Source of the DNA: an uncultured Clostridia bacterium
GTDB lineage: Bacteria; Bacillota; Clostridia; Oscillospirales; Acutalibacteraceae
Direction of reading: 5' to 3'
NCBI GenBank assembly: GCA_946407065.1
Contig: CAMJMQ010000002.1
Coordinates: 1 to 64,000, forward strand
Length of the DNA stretch: 64,000 nucleotides
Under the pieces are notes generated by a model. That model did no database searches and had not been told where the DNA came from. It saw only the letters and a program-made list of their open reading frames with translations. Positions 15,072 through 23,583 of the stretch are shown here, in pieces. Each line of letters begins with the position of its first letter. Positions within the stretch are counted from its first letter, which is position 1. The translations under genes were made by a program, and so were the position numbers.

Positions 15072-16427
15072 ATGAAAATGAATGATTATTTTGATCGGAT
15101 GAAAACCGTCCTCGGCGAGGATTACGACCGGTTTCTGGAAACGGTGGACCAGCCCGCCTTCAAGGCGATCCGCGTCAATACGCTGAAGATCCAGCCCGAG
15201 GAGCTGTTGCCGCTCTTGCCTTTTGCGGGGGAACAGGTGCCGTTCGCCTCAACGGGATATTATGTGGATGCGGAAAAGCTCGGCAAGCACCCCCTGCATC
15301 ACGCGGGCGCGTTCTATGTGCAGGAGCCTTCGGCAATGTCCGCCGTGACGGCACTCCATGTCGAGCCGGGCGATAAGGTGCTTGACCTGTGTGCCGCGCC
15401 CGGCGGCAAAAGCACCCAGATCGCCGCCGATCTCAACGGCACGGGGCTTTTGTGGGCGAATGAGATCGTCCGTCCGCGCGCGCATATCCTTTTGTCAAAT
15501 ATCGAGCGCATGGGCGTCAAGAACGCCGTTGTTTCCAACATGAAGCCCGATGTGCTGTGCGATAAACTGGAGGGCTTTTTTGACAAGGTATTGGTTGACG
15601 CTCCGTGCTCGGGCGAGGGTATGTTCCGCAAGGATAAAGAAGCGATCTTTGAGTGGTCGGTGGAGCACAGCCTGTCCTGTGCCGAACGCCAGAAGGCGAT
15701 CATCCATTCCGCCGCCGCGGCAGTCAAGCCCGGGGGCGTGATGGTCTATTCCACCTGCACCTTCTCACCGGATGAGAACGAGGGTGTGGTACAACACTTC
15801 CTCGAGGAGCATCCCGAGTTCGAGCTGATCGACACGGGCTGCCGCTTTGGTACGCCGACGCTGGATCACGCAATCCGCGTCTATCCGTTCCACGGTGGTG
15901 AGGGTCATTTTGTCGCCAAGTTCCGCAAGAACAAGGGCAGGCAATATAAAGGAAAAATGTTCTCCTATTTTGAACCGCCGAAAGAGGAGCGCGTCGCAAT
16001 CGAAAAGTTCGTTTGCGATATCCTGCGCAACCCCTCTTTCCGCCATTACCACGTGATCGACGAGCGTATCCTGAATCTGCCCGATGTGGAGCTGCTGCCC
16101 GATCTCGAGGGCATGAACATCCTGCGCGCGGGTGTGAAGTTAGGCGATTTCAAAAAGAACCGCATCGAGCCTCATCATAACCTTGCTACCTCGCTGACAC
16201 CCTACGACTTCAAGCGCAGACTGATCATGAGCTGTGAGGATCTTGCCGCCGCGCGGTATATCAGCGGCGAGGAGCTGGAGATCGACAGCTGGATCAACGG
16301 CTGGGGCGTTGCGACCGTCAACGGCGTGACGCTGGGACTGGGCAAGGCGGTCAACGGTCATTTAAAGAATAAGTATCCGAAAGGATTGCGTACACTCGCA
16401 TGGAAAGACTTACAGATATCAATGTGA
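15072..16427 (+). CDS. RsmF-type rRNA (cytosine-C5) methyltransferase
   Basis: SAM-dependent m5C methyltransferase of the NOL1/NOP2/Sun group, closest in layout to RsmF (451 residues). The core carries the SAM motif VLDLCAAPGGKSTQIA (about 111-126), VLVDAPCSGEGMFRKD with a catalytic Cys, and MVYSTCTFSPDENEGVV with the second Cys. The C-terminal third matches the RsmF RNA-binding extension (VKLGDFKKNRIEPHHNLA). Its 3' end overlaps rsmA by 28 bases, giving a two-gene rRNA modification operon. The exact target base is not deducible. Confidence 0.92.
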   Translation: MKMNDYFDRMKTVLGEDYDRFLETVDQPAFKAIRVNTLKIQPEELLPLLPFAGEQVPFASTGYYVDAEKLGKHPLHHAGAFYVQEPSAMSAVTALHVEPGDKVLDLCAAPGGKSTQIAADLNGTGLLWANEIVRPRAHILLSNIERMGVKNAVVSNMKPDVLCDKLEGFFDKVLVDAPCSGEGMFRKDKEAIFEWSVEHSLSCAERQKAIIHSAAAAVKPGGVMVYSTCTFSPDENEGVVQHFLEEHPEFELIDTGCRFGTPTLDHAIRVYPFHGGEGHFVAKFRKNKGRQYKGKMFSYFEPPKEERVAIEKFVCDILRNPSFRHYHVIDERILNLPDVELLPDLEGMNILRAGVKLGDFKKNRIEPHHNLATSLTPYDFKRRLIMSCEDLAAARYISGEELEIDSWINGWGVATVNGVTLGLGKAVNGHLKNKYPKGLRTLAWKDLQISM

Positions 16428-17269
16428 TACGAGAGCTCCTCGGCCGTCACGGCTTCACCTTCTCCAAGGCGTTGGGTCAGAATTTTCTGATCAACCCTTC
16501 GGTGTGTCCTCGCATGGCGGACGCCGCGGTAGAGAGCGTGAGATCGGACGCGCCCGTCGGCGTGATCGAGATCGGCCCCGGGATCGGTGTGTTGACCCGT
16601 GAGCTGTTACAGCGCGCGGATAAGGTGGTCGCGGTCGAGCTTGACAAACGGCTGTTGCCTGTATTAGATGAGACCCTCGGCGAATTCGACAACCTTAAGG
16701 TCGTCAACGCCGATGTGCTGGCGCTCGACCTGCATCGCTTGATCAAAGAAGAATTCGACGGTATGGAGGTGGTCGTATGCGCCAACCTTCCGTATTACAT
16801 CACCTCTCCCGTGATCATGAAGCTGCTCGAGGACAAGCTGCCGATCCGCTCCGTCACGGTGATGGTGCAAAAGGAGGCAGCGGTGCGACTCTGTTCGCAG
16901 CCCGGTACACGCGACAGCTCCGCCATCACGGCGGCGGTGCGCTACTACTGCGATCCCGATCTGCTGTTCCACGTGTCGGCAGGGTCATTCCTGCCCGCGC
17001 CAAAGGTGGATTCGGCAGTGATACAGCTCGTCCTGCATGAGCCCGCGGTTCACCCGAAGGATGAAAAAACCTTTTTCAAGGTGATCAAGGGAGCCTTTGC
17101 CCAGCGTAGAAAAACTGTGCTCAACTCGCTCTCTTCCGCACTTTCTCTTGACAAGAGCGCGGTTCGTGCTATACTGGAATCATCGGGTGTGGAGGAAAGC
17201 GCCCGCGCCGAAAGATTGACTCTTGCAAACTTTTCCGCTATTGCCGACGCTGTTTACGAAATGGAGTAA
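16400..17269 (+). CDS. rsmA: 16S rRNA dimethyladenosine transferase
   Basis: KsgA/RsmA, which dimethylates two adjacent adenines near the 3' end of 16S rRNA during late 30S assembly. The length of 289 residues is usual. Motifs visible are ALGQNFLINPSV, the SAM site VIEIGPGIGVLTRELL and the catalytic NLPYYITSPVI. The start ATG lies inside the end of the upstream methyltransferase gene, and the N-terminus MERLTDINVIRELLGRHGF aligns with known RsmA proteins, so the overlap is real. Confidence 0.96.
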   Translation: MERLTDINVIRELLGRHGFTFSKALGQNFLINPSVCPRMADAAVESVRSDAPVGVIEIGPGIGVLTRELLQRADKVVAVELDKRLLPVLDETLGEFDNLKVVNADVLALDLHRLIKEEFDGMEVVVCANLPYYITSPVIMKLLEDKLPIRSVTVMVQKEAAVRLCSQPGTRDSSAITAAVRYYCDPDLLFHVSAGSFLPAPKVDSAVIQLVLHEPAVHPKDEKTFFKVIKGAFAQRRKTVLNSLSSALSLDKSAVRAILESSGVEESARAERLTLANFSAIADAVYEME

Positions 17270-17272
17270 ATC

Positions 17273-17488
17273 ATGGAAAAAAAGAACTTCACCGTATTGA
17301 TCGTGTTGATCGCGTTGTTGGCGATCAGTATCCTGCTGATGGGCATCTCGCTGCTCCTGTCCGAAAAGGTCTTCGGTCAGGTGTCCAGCTATATTGCGAT
17401 CGCCTGCGTTATCGTCACGCTGGTGGGCGTGGTGGTCGTCATCCGCAACACGCATAAAAAGAATGATGACGAGGATGATGACGAGTAA
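17273..17488 (+). CDS. Small two-helix membrane protein
   Basis: A 71-residue protein with two transmembrane helices (about 6-29 and 38-58) and a strongly acidic cytoplasmic tail ending NDDEDDDE. It starts three bases after the rsmA stop codon, so it is in the same operon, and a clear terminator follows. I do not recognise a family. Confidence 0.7.
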   Translation: MEKKNFTVLIVLIALLAISILLMGISLLLSEKVFGQVSSYIAIACVIVTLVGVVVVIRNTHKKNDDEDDDE

Positions 17489-17547
17489 TCGCGCAGGGCG
17501 TATCTCTGTCCGATGAACATCCGCAGTTGAATCGTATATGAGGAAAG

Positions 17548-17576
17548 AAGCACCGTTTTTCGGTGCTTTTTCTTTT
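17548..17576 (+). terminator. Terminator of the rsmF-rsmA operon
   Basis: AAGCACCG (17548-17555) pairs with CGGTGCTT (17561-17568) over a loop of five Ts, followed by TTTCTTTTT. Confidence 0.9.
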
Positions 17577-17707
17577 TGCGTTGGCAACCCTCCGCCGCTT
17601 CGCGGCACCTCTCCGGTGTATGGAATCTGTTTTCCAAATCGCAGATTTGGACAGAATCTCACCTTAGGAAAGGGAGGCTATATGCCTCGTTCTCAACCGA
17701 AATAATC

Positions 17708-17734
17708 ATATTTGATCGGTGCGCCTCATAGACT
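17708..17734 (+). promoter_or_regulatory. SigE-like sporulation promoter
   Basis: ATATT (17708-17712) and CATAGACT (17727-17734), 14 bases apart, resemble the Bacillus SigE consensus (ATATT, CATACAnT). It lies 33 bases before the DUF3794/LysM spore gene, which in relatives is mother-cell expressed. The assignment is by resemblance. Confidence 0.45.
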
Positions 17735-17767
17735 GTACCATCATCATATTGGTTAAGGAGCGAAATA

Positions 17768-19291
17768 ATGGAATATCATCTGACGAAGAAAACGATTTCA
17801 CGGTTGCGATATGCGGCGGATACGGTCACGGAGCAGGCGGTCGATGTGGATCTCAGCCTGCCCGATTACTGTCCCGATATCGAAAAGATCCTGTCCTGCA
17901 CCCTGATCCCCGAGGTGAACATGACCAACATAAGCGGCGACCGCCTGAGCATCGAGGGCAGCTCATGTGTACGCGTGGTCTACCTCGACGGCGATCAGTC
18001 GATCCGCGTGTACGAGTACCGCACGCCGTTCTCGGAGAGCCTGCCGATCAAGGGAGAAGCTCCGGATCATGTGGTCTATGTCGACGCAAAGCCCGAGTAT
18101 CTGAACTGCCGCGCCCTCAGTCCGCGCAAGCTGAGCCTGCACGGCGCGTTCTCACTCAGCGTGCGCGTCGCGGTCAAGGATGAGCAGCCGTATTATGCCT
18201 ATGACGACGGTGACGAATTGCAGACGAAGAGTGATACGATCGCGGTCTCGACCCTCTGCGGGTTGAGCTCGGAGAGATTTTCGGTGCAGGAGGATATCTC
18301 CGTCAGCGGCAAGAGCGATATCAACACGCTGATCAGCCACCGCCTGTCCGCACGGATCACGGATATGAAGGCGATACAGAACAAGATCATGCTCAACGCG
18401 GAGCTCAAGCTCGACTTGATGTACCTGTCGGGGATCGAAGCTCCCGCGCTCGAGTGTATGACCTACAGCCTGCCGATCTCGCGCGTTGTCGATTGTGAGG
18501 GCGTGGATGAAAACGCCGTGATCGACGGCGAGCTGAGCGTGATGAGCAGTGACGTGCACCTGTCGGATGACGCGCTCGACGGTTCGTCGGTGCTCTCGCT
18601 GGACGCCGGACTATGCTTGAACACCTTATGCTATGCAAGCTGTGAGATAGAGGTGCTGTCGGACGCGTTCTCAACGGAGCGTGACGCGCAGGTGCAGACT
18701 GAGCCCTTCTCCTGCAACAGCGGTATCCTCTGCCGCAGCTTTACCGATACGGGCAAGGCGACTGTTGCCTTGGAGGAAGAGATCGGAAAGATCCTCGACG
18801 TCCACTGTGAAAAGCTGACCGCGTCCCATACCGCCGCTGATGACGGCGTGATGATCCATACCAGAATGACGGTCGGCATCTACTTTGAGAATCAGGAGAA
18901 TGAAACACGCTATGTTGAGCGTGACGCGGAGTTCAGCTTCTGCCCCGATACCGAGGGTTTCACGGATGTCCTGCGCATGCGTGCCGCTGTGGATAGCCTG
19001 AGCTATCGCCTCAAGGACGACCGACATATTGAGCTGCGCGCGGAGATGTGTTATCACCTGACGGTATGCAAGCGGCTCAACTGCGCTGCTGTTACCGGTG
19101 TGAGCGCCGAAGATGACGCGCCGAAAAGATCTCACGACAGCACGCTGATCCTGTACTATGCCGACGACGGCGATCGGGTGTGGGATATCGCCAAGCGCTT
19201 TTGCTCACGACCCGCGGATATCATCGCCGAAAACGATCTTGACGGCGAGTTGATCGACGCGGGGATAATGTTGATGATACCGACCGCCTGA
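17768..19291 (+). CDS. DUF3794 (SPOCS)/LysM spore protein
   Basis: A 507-residue protein built of repeated SPOCS (DUF3794) domains, found in spore coat and morphogenesis proteins of Clostridia, with a C-terminal LysM-like domain (last 45 residues, GDRVWDIAKRFCSRPADIIAEN ... LMIPTA) that could bind peptidoglycan or cortex. The N-terminal YAADTVTEQAVDVDLSLPDYCPDIEKIL is typical. There is no signal peptide, as expected for mother-cell coat assembly. It is followed by spoIVA and preceded by a SigE-like promoter, supporting a role in the spore envelope. The ribosome site is TAAGGAG. Confidence 0.88.
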   Translation: MEYHLTKKTISRLRYAADTVTEQAVDVDLSLPDYCPDIEKILSCTLIPEVNMTNISGDRLSIEGSSCVRVVYLDGDQSIRVYEYRTPFSESLPIKGEAPDHVVYVDAKPEYLNCRALSPRKLSLHGAFSLSVRVAVKDEQPYYAYDDGDELQTKSDTIAVSTLCGLSSERFSVQEDISVSGKSDINTLISHRLSARITDMKAIQNKIMLNAELKLDLMYLSGIEAPALECMTYSLPISRVVDCEGVDENAVIDGELSVMSSDVHLSDDALDGSSVLSLDAGLCLNTLCYASCEIEVLSDAFSTERDAQVQTEPFSCNSGILCRSFTDTGKATVALEEEIGKILDVHCEKLTASHTAADDGVMIHTRMTVGIYFENQENETRYVERDAEFSFCPDTEGFTDVLRMRAAVDSLSYRLKDDRHIELRAEMCYHLTVCKRLNCAAVTGVSAEDDAPKRSHDSTLILYYADDGDRVWDIAKRFCSRPADIIAENDLDGELIDAGIMLMIPTA

Positions 19292-19302
19292 TAGGCTCCG
19301 TC

Positions 19303-19328
19303 ATATCTTTGACACGGTCACATATATA
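19303..19328 (+). promoter_or_regulatory. Possible SigE promoter of spoIVA
   Basis: ATATC (19303-19307) and CATATATA (19321-19328) with a 13-base gap loosely fit the SigE pattern. No SigA pair with acceptable spacing is seen ahead of spoIVA. Confidence 0.3.
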
Positions 19329-19351
19329 ATACAACAATAACGGAGGATATC

Positions 19352-20830
19352 ATGGAAGAGAGAAGTATTTATAAGGATATAGAGAACCGCACCGGCGGCA
19401 ATATCTATATCGGCGTGGTTGGGCCTGTGCGGACGGGCAAATCGACCTTTATCAAGCGGTTTATGGATACGCTGGTGTTGCCGCGTATCAAGGATGATCA
19501 TTTGCGGGAACGCGCACTTGATGAACTGCCGCAGAGTGCCGCCGGTCGGACGATCATGACCACCGAGCCTAAGTTCGTGCCCGAAAACGCCGTACCGATC
19601 ACCCTCGAGGATAACGCGCGGCTGAGTGTGCGGATGATCGACTGCGTCGGCTATATCGTAGAAAGCGCGATGGGCTATATCGAGGACGACGGCGAGCGCA
19701 TGGTGCACACACCGTGGAGCAATAACGAAATGCCGTTCCGTCAGGCGGCGGAGCTGGGCACCAAAAAGGTCATCACCGATCACAGCACCATCGGTGTGAT
19801 GGTCACCACTGACGGCTCCATCGGCGATATCGACCGCGAGGATTATGTGAGTGCCGAGGAGCGGGTCGCGGCAGAGCTGACCGCCGCCGAAAAGCCCTTT
19901 ATCATTTTGCTGAATACGACCGCCCCCGAGAGCGCGTCATCCTCCGCACTGGCGGCGAACCTGAGCCAAAAATACGGCGCTCCTACCGTTCCCGTCGACT
20001 GCGCGATGATGGATGAAAACACCGTCAAGGCGATCCTGGCGACCCTCTTGTTCGAGTTTCCGATCCGTGAGATCCATGTGGAGCTGCCCGCATGGCTGCG
20101 GGGGCTCGGCCGCGATAACTGGCTGCGCGCCGATGTGTTTGGCTCGATCCGCGATACGGCGAAGGGGATCGCGAAGATTCGCGAGGTGCAGGACGCGGTG
20201 CAGAGCCTGAGCGATAACGAGAATATCGACGGGGCGGAGCTGCGTGCGATGGATCTGGGGTCAGGCAGGGCGGATATCACGGTGCGCCTGCGCCCCGAGC
20301 TGTTCTATCGGATCCTGACCGAGAAAAGCGGCATCGATATCCATAACGAGCGTGAGCTCATGGAGTGTATCTGTGAGCTGGCACAGTCCAAGAGCAACTA
20401 TGACCGCATCGGCAAGGCATATGAGGATGTTTTGGAAAGCGGTTACGGCATCGTGATGCCGACGATGGAGGAGCTGAGCTTGGAGGAGCCCGAGATCGTG
20501 CGCCAAAGCGGCAAGTACGGCATCCGACTCAAGGCGAGCGCCCCCTCCGTGCACATGATGCGCGTGCGCACCACCGCCGAGGTAACGCCGATCGTCGGTT
20601 CGGAACAGCAGAGCGAGGAGCTGGTGACCTACCTGCTCAAGGAGTTCGAGGAAAGTCCCGCCAAGATCTGGGACAGCAACATCTTCGGTAAATCCGTGAG
20701 CGATCTGGTCGGCGAGGGGCTGAACAATAAGCTTTGCCGCATGCCCGAAAAAGCACGGCTGAAGATAGGGGAGACGGTGGAGAAAATAATCAACGACGGC
20801 TGCAACGGGCTGATCTGTATTATTCTGTAA
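19352..20830 (+). CDS. spoIVA: Stage IV sporulation protein A
   Basis: Cytoskeletal-like ATPase that polymerises on the outer forespore membrane and forms the basement layer of the spore coat. The length of 492 residues equals that of Bacillus subtilis SpoIVA. The Walker A site is GPVRTGKST (about 25-33), preceded by the characteristic MEERSIYKDIENRTGGNIYIGVVG. The C-terminal end (CNGLICIIL) is the short hydrophobic tail used for anchoring. A CGGAGGA ribosome site precedes the ATG. It marks the organism as an endospore former. Confidence 0.98.
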   Translation: MEERSIYKDIENRTGGNIYIGVVGPVRTGKSTFIKRFMDTLVLPRIKDDHLRERALDELPQSAAGRTIMTTEPKFVPENAVPITLEDNARLSVRMIDCVGYIVESAMGYIEDDGERMVHTPWSNNEMPFRQAAELGTKKVITDHSTIGVMVTTDGSIGDIDREDYVSAEERVAAELTAAEKPFIILLNTTAPESASSSALAANLSQKYGAPTVPVDCAMMDENTVKAILATLLFEFPIREIHVELPAWLRGLGRDNWLRADVFGSIRDTAKGIAKIREVQDAVQSLSDNENIDGAELRAMDLGSGRADITVRLRPELFYRILTEKSGIDIHNERELMECICELAQSKSNYDRIGKAYEDVLESGYGIVMPTMEELSLEEPEIVRQSGKYGIRLKASAPSVHMMRVRTTAEVTPIVGSEQQSEELVTYLLKEFEESPAKIWDSNIFGKSVSDLVGEGLNNKLCRMPEKARLKIGETVEKIINDGCNGLICIIL

Positions 20831-20875
20831 TAGAAATAAACCGTGATAAAAAGATTCCCTGCGGGAAAGCCTGCG

Positions 20876-21236
20876 TTTGTCGAAAAAACCTATTAAGCCC
20901 CCTCTGACGAGGGGGCAGCAAGATGAATTGATATTTGAGAGCGTTACTTAATCTGCGGGGGAGAGATAACGTCACATTACAATAGCAAAGCTACGTTTGC
21001 CTCAATACCGTGAGCAATGATAGTACATCGACGGCTTGAGTCAGAAGGCGGTTCGCTACCGTGAAGCTGCGCTATCTCTCCCCCGCGAACATAAGCGGAT
21101 ATCACGATCTGAGATTCTGCTCGCTCGCCCCCTCGTCAGAGGGGGCTGAAAAAGTCGCACGCGCTCCGTGACACGCATGAGCGTCAGAGGGGGCGGTAAA
21201 TTGCTGTGCACATGACTGACATACTTTTTCTACAGT
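20876..21236. mobile_element. Nested-palindrome element, copy 1
   Basis: Ends are TTTGTCGAAAAA (left) and TTTTTCTACAG (right), giving imperfect terminal inverted repeats. Inside, GCCCCCTC/GAGGGGGC hairpins sit at both sides (20897-20916 and 21127-21146), and GCGGGGGAGAGATAAC (20955-20970) faces its near-complement at 21071-21086. There is no ORF. A second copy with the same order lies at 26805-27103. Both are next to terminator hairpins. Confidence 0.65.
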
Positions 21237-21238
21237 AT

Positions 21239-21262
21239 AAGGCTTCCTTTCGGGGGAGCCTT
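21239..21262 (+). terminator. Terminator-like hairpin beside the element
   Basis: AAGGCTTCC and GGGGAGCCTT form a stem with one G-T pair around TTTCG, followed by TCGCGTTTT. It may be the original spoIVA terminator displaced by the insertion. Confidence 0.5.
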
Positions 21263-21432
21263 TCGCGTTTTAAGACAGTATGCAAAAACTGTACAATTCA
21301 GGAAAAATAATGGTTGAAATTCCTTTTCGAATGATGTATACTGTAACATAGAATAATATGGGATAGAATGTGATTTGTGTCAGATGATCAAATAGCGTTG
21401 TTATCTCACTGTACACATCGGGAGGCCGAAAT

Positions 21433-21807
21433 ATGGGTGAAAAAATTACATTGTCACTGACGATCCTGTTGACGGGTTTCGCCGTGGTATTCGCGGTGCT
21501 GCTGGCGCTGATCGGCATCATTAAAGCCTACGGCACGGCTGTCTACAAGGTTCAGAACAGACATCAGATGAAGAAGATCACACGCAATGCCGATCTGCCG
21601 AAGGCGGAGCGTGAGCCTGAGGTTGAGACGCCTGTGGCGGAAGAGATCGCAGAAGAGGATAATGACGAGCTGATCGCCGTGATCTCCGCCGCGGTCTATT
21701 CGATGTATTCACCGAAGAATATCCGGATCAAGGGCATCCGCAAAGCGCCCTCCCGCACTAATGCGTGGCGTAATGCCGGTATCTCGGATAACGTCAGACC
21801 GTTTTAG
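21433..21807 (+). CDS. oadG: Oxaloacetate decarboxylase gamma-type subunit
   Basis: A 124-residue protein with one N-terminal membrane helix (about 8-34) followed by a charged region and a C-terminal soluble part, matching the OAD_gamma (OadG) family. In sodium-pumping decarboxylases this subunit anchors the complex and binds zinc. It starts at ATG after GGAGG and is followed 100 bases later by oadB. No carboxyltransferase (alpha) or biotin carrier gene is in the window, so the substrate (oxaloacetate, methylmalonyl-CoA or glutaconyl-CoA) cannot be assigned. Confidence 0.75.
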   Translation: MGEKITLSLTILLTGFAVVFAVLLALIGIIKAYGTAVYKVQNRHQMKKITRNADLPKAEREPEVETPVAEEIAEEDNDELIAVISAAVYSMYSPKNIRIKGIRKAPSRTNAWRNAGISDNVRPF

Positions 21808-21867
21808 CTTTCAATCGCTTGACAGGCTTTTTTGAATAGGCTTGTCGAGCGTGCTTAATACAGATCG

Positions 21868-21897
21868 GGCAGAAGCGATGATCATTCTCTGCCCTTG
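21868..21897 (+). other. Hairpin just before the oadB ribosome site
   Basis: GGGCAG and CTGCCC enclose a segment with an AGCGATGATCATT core, three bases before TGGAGGA. It could affect oadB translation or act as an RNA processing site between oadG and oadB (inference). Confidence 0.35.
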
Positions 21898-21907
21898 GAG
21901 GAAGAAC

Positions 21908-23137
21908 ATGCAAATATTACAAGGATTTTTAGATGCGCTCAAGGGACTGTGGGAGTCTTCGGGCTTTATGCAGTTGACTTGGCAAAACTATGTAATGATA
22001 GCGGTAGCCTGCGTACTGTTGTATCTGGCTATCAAAAAGCAGTACGAACCGCTCCTGCTGCTGCCGATCGCCTTCGGTATGCTGCTGGTCAACCTGTACC
22101 CCGATATCATGGGTGCGCCGCAGATCAATTTGGTCGAGATCGCCTCAATGGATGATCCCGCCGCCAAAGGGCACGTGATACGTGAGATCGGCGGCAAGAT
22201 CTTCTATGAAGACCCCACCTACGGCGGTCTGCTGTACTATCTGTATCAGGGCGTCAAGCTCGGTATCTACCCGCCGCTCATCTTCCTGGGCATTGGCTGT
22301 ATGACTGACTTCGGTCCGCTGATCGCTAACCCGAAGAGCTTTATCCTCGGCGCTGCTGCTCAGATCGGCATTTTTATCACCTTCATCGGCGCGATCTTCT
22401 TGGGCTTTACGCCTGCGCAGTCGGGTGCCATCGGTATCATCGGCGGTGCGGACGGCCCTACGGCGATCTATGTCACTTCCAAATTAGCTCCCGAATTGCT
22501 CGGCCCGATCGCGGTCGCGGCGTATTCCTACATGGCACTGGTGCCGATCATCCAGCCTCCTATCATGAAGCTGCTCACCACTAAGAAAGAGCGTGCGGTC
22601 GTGATGGATCAGCTCCGTCCCGTCTCCAAGCTCGAGAAGATCATCTTCCCGATCATCGTTGTCATCATCTGCGCGATCGTCCTGCCCTCCGCGGCGCCGC
22701 TGATCGGTATGCTGATGCTCGGCAACCTCTTTAAGGAGAGCGGCGTGGTCGAGCGTATCAGCAAGACAGCGCAGAATGAGCTGATGAATATCATCACCAT
22801 CTTCCTCGGTGTAACGGTCGGCGCTACCGCGACAGGTACCGTGTTCCTCACGCCGAAAACCCTCGGTATCATCGCGCTGGGTCTGTTAGCGTTCTGCATG
22901 GGTACCGCGTGCGGTGTGCTGTTCGGCAAGCTGATGTATAAGTTCTCCGGCGGCAAGGTCAATCCGCTGATCGGCTCGGCGGGAGTATCGGCTGTTCCGA
23001 TGGCGGCGCGTGTTGCCAACAAGGTCGGACAGGAGGAGAACCCCGGCAACTTCCTCTTGATGCACGCCATGGGCCCGAATGTCGCGGGCGTTATCGGCTC
23101 CGCAGTCGCGGCAGGTGTCCTGCTCAGCGTGCTTTAA
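21908..23137 (+). CDS. oadB: Sodium-translocating decarboxylase beta subunit
   Basis: Multi-spanning sodium channel subunit that couples decarboxylation of carboxybiotin to export of sodium ions. The ATG after GGAGGA gives 409 residues; the longer frame from 21842 lacks a ribosome site. Typical stretches are LIFLGIGCMTDFGPLIANP, GIIGGADGPTAIYVTSKLAPELLGPIAVAAYSYMALVPIIQPP (with the sodium-binding Asp of GGADGPT) and ATGTVFLTPKTLG. About ten hydrophobic helices are visible. With oadG it forms the membrane part of a complex encoded partly elsewhere. Confidence 0.93.
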   Translation: MQILQGFLDALKGLWESSGFMQLTWQNYVMIAVACVLLYLAIKKQYEPLLLLPIAFGMLLVNLYPDIMGAPQINLVEIASMDDPAAKGHVIREIGGKIFYEDPTYGGLLYYLYQGVKLGIYPPLIFLGIGCMTDFGPLIANPKSFILGAAAQIGIFITFIGAIFLGFTPAQSGAIGIIGGADGPTAIYVTSKLAPELLGPIAVAAYSYMALVPIIQPPIMKLLTTKKERAVVMDQLRPVSKLEKIIFPIIVVIICAIVLPSAAPLIGMLMLGNLFKESGVVERISKTAQNELMNIITIFLGVTVGATATGTVFLTPKTLGIIALGLLAFCMGTACGVLFGKLMYKFSGGKVNPLIGSAGVSAVPMAARVANKVGQEENPGNFLLMHAMGPNVAGVIGSAVAAGVLLSVL

Positions 23138-23158
23138 TACGAAACCTTTAAGAAGAAT

Positions 23159-23193
23159 AACAGCCTTTCCGTGATGCGGAAAGGCTGTTTTTT
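23159..23193 (+). terminator. Terminator of oadGB
   Basis: AACAGCCTTTCCG (23159-23171) pairs perfectly with CGGAAAGGCTGTT (23177-23189) over a 5-nt loop, followed by a T run. Confidence 0.93.
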
Positions 23194-23222
23194 GATGGAG
23201 AGATAATGTCGAATCGGCTTTC

Positions 23223-23381
23223 ATACTAAGTATCATTAAAACACATTAACATTTATTGCGTTAAATTCCGCATAGCGGTGTTGTCGTCCTTGACATACGC
23301 CAGTATGCCTGCGTCCTCCGCCTTGCTCTGCGAAATTTCTCGCTAACAAATTTGTTAAAGCGTTTAATGGATACTTAGTAT
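23223..23381. mobile_element. 159-bp MITE, copy 1
   Basis: Terminal inverted repeats ATACTAAGTATC and GATACTTAGTAT bound a 159-bp non-coding, largely self-complementary element. Copy 2 (62824-62982) has the same length and differs at one base. A diverged relative lies at 53080-53237. The two near-identical copies suggest recent movement, presumably by a transposase encoded elsewhere. Confidence 0.85.
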
Positions 23382-23583
23382 CAGAAAACAGCTGTATATA
23401 CACTTATTTTGTCGCATTAGAAAAATATCTTTAATATAATTCTAAATAAGAATAATAAACCCGTTCTTTGCTATATAATATATAATGATTAAATAGGGGA
23501 GTATCCCCTTGAGGGTCGACATCATCCGGGATGATGGACGACATTGACCGCGACGCGGTAATACCATCCGACAGGAGGAATTT

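Larger units (their letters stand above)
20831..21432. other. Gene-free region with nested-palindrome element
   Basis: No gene is seen. The 602 bases contain a small hairpin (GATTCCC/GGGAA near 20855), the nested-palindrome element (20876-21236), a terminator-like stem (21239-21262) and an AT-rich upstream region of oadG. Confidence 0.7.
23138..23583. other. Intergenic region with terminator, MITE and structured leader
   Basis: The 446 bases hold the oadB terminator (23159-23193), MITE copy 1 (23223-23381), an AT-rich stretch with overlapping TATAAT boxes (about 23471-23490), and three small hairpins in the leader of the next operon (AGGGGAGTATCCCCT near 23495, ATCATCCGGGATGAT near 23522, ACCGCGACGCGGT near 23546). 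The leader hairpins might attenuate the Wzz/kinase genes. Confidence 0.6.

Noticed and set aside
20831-21432. CDS or pseudogene in the 602-bp gap
   Set aside because: No frame over 60 codons with a ribosome site or family features; the region is explained by palindromes.
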